From a virus: a stretch of DNA of 30,889 nt. A program made the translations under genes and the position numbers. A model generated the notes under the pieces. That model worked only from the letters and a program-made list of their open reading frames with translations. It did no database searches and was not told the origin of the DNA. This document shows, piece after piece, positions 1 through 8,200 of the stretch (position 1 is its first letter; each line of letters starts with the position of its first letter). The stretch covers positions 1 to 30,889 of IMG/VR virus record IMGVR_UViG_3300046703_000030. One strand, 5' to 3'.

Positions 1-175
1 ACTCAGTTGCGTGTGAACCTAGTTCTGTAGTGTGATTATCTAACGTAGTTCCATGGTCATCTAACGTGGCTGTATGGTCCTTTAACGTATCATTATGGTC
101 TTTCAGATTATCTCTCGCTTTAATGATCGCTTCCGCAACCGCGTTTTTATATGTGTGTGTATCAACGTTTAACAT
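1..175 (-). CDS. Partial heptad-repeat tail fibre or coiled-coil protein (N-terminus only)
   Basis: An open frame begins at an ATG (175-173), 10 bases after the stop of the large hub gene, behind a G-rich ribosome site (seven consecutive G). It runs off the left edge after 58 codons. After about 24 helical residues it settles into strict seven-residue repeats of the type LKDHNDT, LKDHTAT, LDDHGTT, LDNHTTE, with Leu at one position and His three residues later. This is the pattern of a trimeric coiled-coil fibre shaft. Its place directly after the tail hub gene fits a tail fibre or fibre-attachment protein. The invariant His could face the core and bind an ion or anion, but that is inference. 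Most of the gene lies outside the window, so the receptor-binding part cannot be seen. Confidence 0.75.
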   Translation of the reverse strand, partial: MLNVDTHTYKNAVAEAIIKARDNLKDHNDTLKDHTATLDDHGTTLDNHTTELGSHATE

Positions 176-185
176 TCTAACCCCC

Positions 186-3100
186 CTACGCCATAGACAT
201 CTGTTGTAACAATCTCCAATTCGCCTTCTGTCGCATCATGTCCCGTGTTTCTTGTTTCGTAAGTGCCGCTGTCAGTGCGGACCCCTGCCCCGCACCCGTT
301 CCACCCGGAATTGAATACATAAGCGTTGTGATAATTTCGTTGACCTGTTTTGGTTTTCTTTTCCCGATTATTATGCCGACTTTATCCCCGATATTAAAAT
401 CTCTAGGATACCGAACCTGATCAGTCTCCTGAATGGTCATTGTAAGTTGTGCATTTACGACTGATTTAGCAAGTGCGAGATTATTTGCAGCAACCATACT
501 AGCCGCGATCTCTGCCGGTGTAGCATCCTTCACTGCTTGTACGTTACTGATCCAACTCTCCCATCTTCCATAGTCGTTTATTGATTGTATATTGCCACTA
601 GGAAGCATTTCCTTCATTGGCCCTGTCGTCGGACCGCAACCCCAGACCATATTTGCGACAGGCGGACCGTACGAGTAGGTGTATTCCTTGAGATTCCCCA
701 AATCTTTAGAAAATATAAGGTTCCCATCGAGTGATAAATCCGCCCCAACGAATGTATCAAAAAGGAATTGTTTATTTTCTTGCGTAATTTTAAAGTTGAT
801 GCCCCCACTTAGACAGATGTTTGAAACTTGTGTGAGTAAATCTTCCCCCCTACTGTTCGCCGTTACTATCGTTCCCTGTGAATTTGGTCCGGCGATCTCA
901 AGGTGTGGAATTGTACGAGTACTGAGGAAATCTGCGCAAGCACCCCGTCCTGCGTTAAGCCACACCAATCTTTTAGCCACATCATCGGCAACACCTGTTT
1001 GGGTATCGAATCCGATGTAAGCAGGATCATCCACAATTCCCCCAGATGTTTGGTATATTGTACCACCTACCGGGAATGCTGGTGCTAAAACGGCGGGTGT
1101 TTGTTGCGGAACTGCGATTGTAAGTGTGTTCGTGCTAAAATCCACCCCGGCAAGAGTTAACAATGCACTATCGTAAGATGCAGGATCACCATAATTATCA
1201 GTTCCCGGTAACGTGTTCCAGTTTGTGACTTGAATACCTTCTGCGGTCAGATACATTACCGTATTGCCTTCAACGAATCCCAATGCGTTTTCTACGACAA
1301 GCGGCACATCATACTCATACCCAGCTTTTGCACCGAACGATATTTCCTTACCGTCTGTGTCTTTTGATGTTTGTGTCTTAATCGGAGAGTTAATACCAAT
1401 CGCAGAACGTTGAACCCCAAATCGCCAGTTTCCGACGGTCGTATCAAAAAGCGGTCCTGTGACAACGGGATAACAGATCCGCCCTCTCAGATATGCGAGA
1501 TCACAACCACCCACAATCGTTGTATTCTCGATCCCCCCCGATGAGGTATGCATAATCCCGTTCGGCATGATAGGCCCATCAATCAAAAGTTCATCGTCAC
1601 GATAGAAAAGAATCCCTGTATTCTCATCAATATCGTAGCTCTCGAAATCCTGAGTGTGCATATCAAGCTGCCAAGAGGATACTTCATTTAGTTTTAACGT
1701 ATGCTGCCATTTGGTGAACCGTGTTATTTCACCAATATCTTCCAGTTCCGAATTACGAATGATGATCCTATGTTCCGCATCGACTAACTGAGTCCGTGTT
1801 GAATGCGGTAAACGTGAGACAACCTCAGGTCTTGCGGGTGGCTCTGGTATAATAGTAGGTGTAGGCGGAATGGTAAAGATAAGTGTGGTGACTAATGGGA
1901 CTGACGTAGTAACATTTGGGATGTCTACTTGAGTATAATCGTTTGAATCGCACCCGGGAATAATAACCGGAACTTCTGTAACTGTAGAAGATACGACTGT
2001 TTGAACGTATGCCGGATTTGAGAATAAAGAGATTTCAACCGCCGGGGTTTCCGCTGTAGCATCTGGAACCGTCGGTGTGTATGTTGGTGAGGTAGTGGCT
2101 TCAATAACGACTTCGAGTCCGACATCGGCATAATAGTTATCGGAGAGTTCGGTGTCTGTGAGAACACGATTGTGAAGGCGGAATAAGAAGAGCCCCCCGT
2201 TTAAAGAATAGATACCTTCTGCATCATCGGAGTAATTTCCAATTGTTAAATTATTGGCACTATCATTATAGTACGCATCTGTGACTCCTGAGTCATACGC
2301 AGTAAGTGTTAGTACTTCATTGTTAATTTTTACAATCGGGTCATTAGCAACATTGGTAGCGTCCCACGCGACTTGAATATGATAAACGTTCGCCGCAGAA
2401 AATGGATAATCACCGGCCCACGATTTGTATGCAACACCCCCATCATCAAATCTATAAATTAGAAATCTATTTCCCCCACTACTGATGGCTACAAGAAACA
2501 CGTCGCCACGTTTACCAAATAAGAAAGTTCCGCCGGTTCGATTGTCGGCGTAATAAATCCCAAATTCTAACGTGTGGGCGCCGAGGTTATCAATCGCTGG
2601 GCCGTGAGGGATAGAAATATAATCTGTGTTAGTATCAAAAAGGAACTCCGTGGCACCGGAGGGTAATAAATAATAATCATTATCCGCCGCCGTTGCATTG
2701 TACGCACCCCCCGCACGACCTTCATTAGTTATGGTGACTCCTGTAGTAGGCCACGTCGAGAACTTAACCTGACAGGCGTCTTCATGAGGGGTTCGGGCAG
2801 CTGCAGAAGTGGTTGTAGGAACTGTAGCCTGGGTATATTCCTTATCCTGTTCTACTACAGCTTCGACATTCGGGACCTCTGCCGTACTGTTCGGCACTGT
2901 TTCCAAAGTGTATTCGGGATTTGATTCTGCGACAAAAGGAACAACTAAGTGCGTTTTCGCCGTTGCATTAGGGATTTTAAATTGCACATACGTCGGGTCA
3001 ATTTCAAATATGTTAGGCGTAATTTCCGTGACGGCTGTAGTTGTATCAGGGATTGTAGTTTCTATATATTCCCTGTCCTGAACTATTGAGGGTGCGACTT

Positions 3101-4880
3101 CATTAACAGCGGATTCAGTAGTCGGAACAGTAGATTCTATATAATCAGAACCCATTGATGCCGCTGGACTAACTGATGCTGAGGCAGTAGTAGGGACTGT
3201 CGATTGTGTATAAGTAGGATTACAAATCAACGACGGGACAACTGCAGGGACAGTCGTTGTTGAAGTAGGAACAGTCGTTTGTTCATAACTTGGACTACTG
3301 GTAGGCTCAACGACAGGAGGGATACTTGTAGAGGTGGTATTAGGCACAGTTGCTTCAGTATATGTTGGATTACATATCCGCACGACCGCCGGTGCTACAG
3401 GCACGCTGGTGGCGTTTGGGATAGTAGACTCCGTATATTCTCTATTTTGTAAAATAGAAGGTGTTGGACTAACGCTTGCACTCGTGGTTGTTGGAACGGT
3501 CGTTTGTGTATAGGTAGCATTAACAGTAGTATAGCGCCAGCTTTCAGTATTATACGAGTGAGTTACATCACCAGCAGATAGTTGCGTATTATGAAACCTG
3601 AATAGATACCAATTGGCGTTTAGTCGCGCCGAAGTATTGCTTATGTATCCGTTGTCTGCACTATCGGCATACCAAACATCAGTAGTTCCGCTGTGCCCTG
3701 TAACTAACGTTTGTAGAGTCCCATTTAGGTAAACATTCGGAGCGTTAGCTGTATTAGAAGCATCCCAAGCGATAACTACATGGTACATCCCGGCTGCCGG
3801 AAACGCGTTATTTTGCGTTCCGTATAACTTATATGCCGTACCGCCATCGTCATAACGTAATACATTTAGAATATGATTTGTCGTGTCTATGGCTACTATA
3901 TACTTACTATATTTATCATAAACTCTCGCTCCGTCGTGCGTGTCAGCATTATAATAAAAAAGAAACTCAAAAGAGTGGAGAGTTGGCGTATCAACGACCG
4001 CCCCTTTCGGCACCCGCGCATAATCTGAATCATCATTTATGGCTAAAACTTTAGCACCGCTACTAGCTGTGGAAATATCACTTGCGTTAGTTATCGTTCC
4101 GTTATAACTACTGCCAGCTATTCCGTCATTCGTCTGCGTTGTCGATGCTTCGCTCCAATCATATTCGACTTGACAGTTTGCCCGATACCATCGCGCCCTG
4201 TCTGCGGCATAATTATCGTCAAGATATGCAGACGATAATGCAGCGTTATGCAAACGGAACATAGTGAGCAGCCACTTTGTATCGTTCGCGGTGTCATCGC
4301 CACGTCGCCCTAACGTTGCATTATTCCCACTATCATCAGCCCATGTCGTACCTGCGCTACTCACGTCTGTCGCTGTACAGTTAACGCCGTTTACGTGGCA
4401 TACGGGCACGTTCGCGTGGTTAGACATGTCCCACGTTATCTGAACATCATACCAATTACCGGTGACAAAAGTAGTCACGAAGGAATAAGTGCGGTGATGG
4501 GTGCTGTCCTCTTTTCTCTCAATGTTAATGCGGCCCCCCGCTATGTCATAATATATCAGAACGCCTAAGTTGGCTCCTGCGGTATTCTGCTTTTTATCAT
4601 AGAGTAGAGGCCACGCACTTGTATGCTGTCCGCCCCACCTGAAACCAAACTCCCATGTAGCAGTCGCTAAATTATCAATAGCGGCACCATGGGGGATAAC
4701 CACTCCGTCGGTTACATCGGTGGCGTTAAAGCCTGTTGCGCCGCTAGCTAAAAGAATATAATCATTATCTGCCGATGTTGCGTTATAAGTAGCGCCCCCG
4801 CTACCTTCGTTTGTTATAGTCGTTCCGGTCGTAGGCCACGTTGAGAATTTTACTACAGCATTAGTTTCGTGAAGGGTCAC
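186..4880 (-). CDS. Tail hub/adhesin: three LamG domains, 25-residue repeats, C-terminal Gp37-like hub domain
   Basis: This is a 1564-residue protein. I place the start at the GTG at 4880, which overlaps the previous stop as GTGA and follows GAGGG at good spacing. The resulting N-terminus (MTLHETNAVVKFSTWP) matches that of the 962-residue protein (MTVHEANAVVKYTTWP). A start 18 bases further upstream is also open. Residues about 1-230, 235-455 and 700-925 are three LamG/concanavalin-like beta-sandwich domains, each ending in a phrase like FRLHN. Thr/Pro-rich repeats of about 25 residues (TYTEATVPN...VVPSI) fill 455-700 and 930-1010. Residues about 1030-1564 resemble the Siphovirus ReqiPepy6 Gp37-like family of tail proteins (opening with HRIIIRNSELEDIGEI, later FNIGDKVGIIIGKRK). 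The expected role is the tail-tip hub carrying carbohydrate-binding arms. The adhesin modules precede the hub domain, which is unusual. LamG 1 and 3 are close copies even in DNA. Confidence 0.82.
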   Translation of the reverse strand: MTLHETNAVVKFSTWPTTGTTITNEGSGGATYNATSADNDYILLASGATGFNATDVTDGVVIPHGAAIDNLATATWEFGFRWGGQHTSAWPLLYDKKQNTAGANLGVLIYYDIAGGRINIERKEDSTHHRTYSFVTTFVTGNWYDVQITWDMSNHANVPVCHVNGVNCTATDVSSAGTTWADDSGNNATLGRRGDDTANDTKWLLTMFRLHNAALSSAYLDDNYAADRARWYRANCQVEYDWSEASTTQTNDGIAGSSYNGTITNASDISTASSGAKVLAINDDSDYARVPKGAVVDTPTLHSFEFLFYYNADTHDGARVYDKYSKYIVAIDTTNHILNVLRYDDGGTAYKLYGTQNNAFPAAGMYHVVIAWDASNTANAPNVYLNGTLQTLVTGHSGTTDVWYADSADNGYISNTSARLNANWYLFRFHNTQLSAGDVTHSYNTESWRYTTVNATYTQTTVPTTTSASVSPTPSILQNREYTESTIPNATSVPVAPAVVRICNPTYTEATVPNTTSTSIPPVVEPTSSPSYEQTTVPTSTTTVPAVVPSLICNPTYTQSTVPTTASASVSPAASMGSDYIESTVPTTESAVNEVAPSIVQDREYIETTIPDTTTAVTEITPNIFEIDPTYVQFKIPNATAKTHLVVPFVAESNPEYTLETVPNSTAEVPNVEAVVEQDKEYTQATVPTTTSAAARTPHEDACQVKFSTWPTTGVTITNEGRAGGAYNATAADNDYYLLPSGATEFLFDTNTDYISIPHGPAIDNLGAHTLEFGIYYADNRTGGTFLFGKRGDVFLVAISSGGNRFLIYRFDDGGVAYKSWAGDYPFSAANVYHIQVAWDATNVANDPIVKINNEVLTLTAYDSGVTDAYYNDSANNLTIGNYSDDAEGIYSLNGGLFLFRLHNRVLTDTELSDNYYADVGLEVVIEATTSPTYTPTVPDATAETPAVEISLFSNPAYVQTVVSSTVTEVPVIIPGCDSNDYTQVDIPNVTTSVPLVTTLIFTIPPTPTIIPEPPARPEVVSRLPHSTRTQLVDAEHRIIIRNSELEDIGEITRFTKWQHTLKLNEVSSWQLDMHTQDFESYDIDENTGILFYRDDELLIDGPIMPNGIMHTSSGGIENTTIVGGCDLAYLRGRICYPVVTGPLFDTTVGNWRFGVQRSAIGINSPIKTQTSKDTDGKEISFGAKAGYEYDVPLVVENALGFVEGNTVMYLTAEGIQVTNWNTLPGTDNYGDPASYDSALLTLAGVDFSTNTLTIAVPQQTPAVLAPAFPVGGTIYQTSGGIVDDPAYIGFDTQTGVADDVAKRLVWLNAGRGACADFLSTRTIPHLEIAGPNSQGTIVTANSRGEDLLTQVSNICLSGGINFKITQENKQFLFDTFVGADLSLDGNLIFSKDLGNLKEYTYSYGPPVANMVWGCGPTTGPMKEMLPSGNIQSINDYGRWESWISNVQAVKDATPAEIAASMVAANNLALAKSVVNAQLTMTIQETDQVRYPRDFNIGDKVGIIIGKRKPKQVNEIITTLMYSIPGGTGAGQGSALTAALTKQETRDMMRQKANWRLLQQMSMA
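1860..2100 (-). repeat. Short second block of 25-residue Thr/Pro-rich repeats in the hub gene
   Basis: About three degenerate copies of the 75-bp coding repeat lie between the third LamG domain and the C-terminal hub domain (for example SPTYTPTVPDATAETPAV). They probably act as a spacer that separates the LamG arm from the hub. Confidence 0.7.
2790..3535 (-). repeat. Main block of 25-residue Thr/Pro-rich repeats in the hub gene
   Basis: About ten imperfect tandem copies of a roughly 75-bp coding unit link LamG domain 2 to LamG domain 3. The unit reads [N/D/S]PxYTxxTVPxxTxx...VVPSI, with two predicted beta strands per copy. The same unit forms most of the 962-residue protein at 18079-20967. 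Confidence 0.8.
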
Positions 4881-5254
4881 GTGAAGCCCTCTTTCCACGT
4901 GCCGTACCCGAGTGCGATGCCCTCCGAAGGACCTTCGTTCTCAACACCTTCATCGTGGTGGCATTTGTGGATTTTAATAAAACTGGGGTAGGTTAAATCC
5001 AATCTACTCGTTAAGGCTGTGATGGCATCACGTGCGGCATCTCTATCCGTTTCTAAGGAGAACCTTGCGGAGAATTTGATGAGAGTAACGCCGTCTCCTA
5101 GAACCTCTTTTGAGTATGTATTAAAATTCCGATAATCGCTAAAACACTTACCCGTTCCCGTTATTCTCGTTACGATTCCGTTATAGATAGTGGTAGCTTG
5201 TGTCGAATAAATCGCCTTATAATAAAGTTGGGCGATGATATGATAGCTCGTCAT
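4877..5254 (-). CDS. Small tail-tip protein of unknown function (125 aa)
   Basis: I do not recognise a family. The gene sits between the Dit-like gene and the hub gene. Its ATG follows a GGGGATT ribosome site that overlaps the end of the upstream gene, and its TGA overlaps the GTG start of the hub gene, so translational coupling is likely. The protein is mixed alpha/beta with no membrane segment or signal peptide. It has a Tyr-rich N-terminal third, a middle region IKFSARFSLETDRDAARDAI that reads as strand then helix, and a C-terminal KIHKCHHDEG stretch whose Cys and two His could bind a metal. Position and coupling suggest a minor baseplate or tail-tip component, but nothing in the sequence proves it. 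Confidence 0.7.
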   Translation of the reverse strand: MTSYHIIAQLYYKAIYSTQATTIYNGIVTRITGTGKCFSDYRNFNTYSKEVLGDGVTLIKFSARFSLETDRDAARDAITALTSRLDLTYPSFIKIHKCHHDEGVENEGPSEGIALGYGTWKEGFT

Positions 5255-5256
5255 TT

Positions 5257-8200
5257 TTAAATCCCCTCGTATCTCTGCACAAGTTTCATATTCGCCATGC
5301 TCTTCCCATATTTCGCAGCACCCATCTCAATCTTGACTATATTAGTTCCGGGTTCTAAACCCCAGAAGAATCTATTATCTGTATCAATCAAATATCGCAG
5401 ATTGAACAGGCCTCCGACATTAGTCGTCGTTGCTGCTGAGGCATCTACCCATGTACTGACCACTCCTGAACCGTGGCAAGTCGGACATATCTGTGTGCCC
5501 CCGCATCCTTCACATGCCGCAGGGATAATGCCAGTGCCTTTACAGGTGGGACACTTATCCGCTCTCACATAACCACCCCCCGCAAATCCAGCAACCGCTG
5601 TTCCTGCGCAGGTATGTTCGGTTTCGGTCGCGTCTATTACGACCATTTCACCTTCAGCAAGGTCATGATTCAGTTGGAAAATGTCGCCTGTCGTGACGTT
5701 CGTAAGCGTGGGAGTGCGTGCTGGCCCCATGAGCGTCCATACTGGATATGCGACATTATCACTCGCGTTTGTAATGGCTACCCTCTTAGCAAGACTACTC
5801 TCTCCAAATCGCCATGTCAGTTTAGGCCCACATGTTTCCTCGATGATTTCCGTCGAGACTGGATCTTGCCCTGTTGTGTGTACGCCGCACCACGCTTTGA
5901 TGTAAAGGTCGTCTCTATACAGTGCGATAACTGCGGGCATCATGTTTCCAATCGCGTGATACCCTGTCGGTAATGGAGGGCCGCATGCTTGCGCAAACGC
6001 ATAGGCATCTGGATACCGGAGCGCAGCAGTATCCATCCCTATATTGAGATTTCCGAGTTCGTCGTATGCGCTGTGTGCAGCGAATAAGAGTTTTCCTGTT
6101 ATTGGTTCATAACGGTCTGCGACAATGCGTGTAGTTGGATCTGCTTCGTTATCCTGTGTTTCGACGTACGTTATGTCAATGTTTAAAAATTTAGTATTCC
6201 AATAGGCTTTCAATGCTGCTAATTGTGCCTTTGCAGCATAACAAGGAGGACACTGACGCATCCAAAAAATGACAAGTTCACAATCTTGATTTAATGTCTT
6301 TTCTGCGGAAGTAAGGAACTTGTCTACGTGGTCTACCTCGGTAAGATATGCCTCATATTTCACTAGATAATCGTTGACCAGCGGTGTTTTAAGCGTCAAA
6401 AGTGTAGGACTATCGACTGAGTCTATGATGTTATCTTCCAGTACCTGCGTAACAACTGTTTTAACCGCATGATACAGAAGTTCACCATCTGGCGACGGTG
6501 CGATAGACCCTAAGTATGTACCATCAGCGACAAATACAGTTCGGAAGTTGTGCATGCCTGCACCGAGGTCATCATATGTGATCGAATATTCCCCATCAGA
6601 ATCCGTCACACCCGTTAACCGTTCTATCCAATCATAATACATTGCACTAGCTTTTGCTACAGTGTAATTATATGCTAGCGCATTATGAACGGTTATTACC
6701 TTTGTATCTCTATCAATCGCGTCTATCACATTAGATTCTGAATAAGGATCAGAACTTGAGATTGTCACCGTTCCGCCAACTACAAAGCCGTCGACAGAAT
6801 CGAGTGTAACAGTGTGCGTCCCTATTGTAGCGGTTGCCGTAAGTAACGCCGCAGCATCTTCTTGTAAGCTAATTGTCTTCCCTTCAATTGGTGTATCATC
6901 TATCCGCTTTGAAAGAGTCCCACTAATCACAAGCGGAATACCACTAAACTCGAAGGTCAAGTAAGTGGCTTTAAGAGCCGGTTCCGTCCATGGGGCTGCT
7001 CGATCTGACGGATATGTCAGCATCATATCGGCAATCATTGCCTCAAAGCCAAGTTCTTTATAAAGACTAATCTGTTCGGCAACGATATTACGCGGTCCCG
7101 TTGCCTGAGTAGTCGGGTGGAACCAAACCACAAAATTATTCATCCCTACTTCTTCCTGATAACTCCAATCTAACAAGTCTCTAAAAGTGGGTGTTAATTT
7201 AGCAACTGAGTTAATAAGCATCTGATTAAGGCCCTTATCATCACTAGGCCATACGATTGAAGTTAACCCACTTAGTTTGCTCGGAGTCGCGTTAAAAGCG
7301 GCAGTTGTAAACGATTGAATGTAGGAGACTGTGTTAGTATTCCAGCACTTGAAAGAGTTATGATCAACCCCCGTTCCTGAGATATCGGGTTGTGTTGCTA
7401 CATCCCCCCTAGGATACGGATTATAATTGATGTATAAAAATCCGAAATGGGAGTTAAGGTATGCGGGGTCTCCTGCCCTGCCTGTTGTGTTAATTCCTGA
7501 AACGTAGCGCCATCCGGCTGTATAAAGCGAGTGAAGCCACGTATGCGTCGCACTTCCGATGGTAAGGTCCGCTATTTTATCCGTAACCAATGAAATGTCA
7601 ATAGCCGCAGTAAATCCCTGAGCGATTATTAAATCATATTCTTCACTATAATCATCGGTGATTGCTTCCGCTATAAGGAGGATGCTTCCGAATTGTTTAT
7701 TGCCAAAGTATTGGATTTCTCCATCATTAACCTGACTCGGTGTTAAGGCGGCCTGATAACTAATAGGATAATTCGGTGTGCCTATTTTAAGCAGAAGTTT
7801 GACATCACCTGCTGCATATGCCTGACGTCTAGTTGTTGTTTTGCCTATGTTGAAAAAGTCCCCCATCCACCCAAACACTGAATCAAATAGATCGTTGAAG
7901 AATGTGCCATAATCACGGGAGATACTCTCCGCCCATGACTGTGTTTTCGTATCGACCGAAGCAACGTTTTTAGCAGCATCACCAGCATAGACCGCTTCAT
8001 AGTGAACCCACCCATCTCTCGGTTCTGTGATGGCTAAAGAGTATTCTCCCGATGCGTTTGTCGTAGCGGTTCCTATCTTAATTTTGCCATTAGGATGTGC
8101 CTTGTATAATGTGATCGTCTGATTAGGAACTGGGTTATCTCCTGCCGGAGTGCCATAAAGCGTAAAGATGTCCCACCGACCTGAGTGTTTTGTTAGACTC

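Noticed and set aside
4878-4898. Start of the hub gene at 4898 instead of 4880
   Set aside because: GTG 4880 has better ribosome-site spacing, a GTGA overlap with the upstream stop, and aligns with the start of the related 962-residue protein.
5455-5640. A DnaJ co-chaperone
   Set aside because: Only the zinc cluster is present. There is no J domain with HPD and the surroundings are a Dit domain.
5473-5973. Plus-strand open frame opposite the Dit-like gene
   Set aside because: It has no ribosome site and no plausible domain, and lies entirely within a well-supported minus-strand gene.
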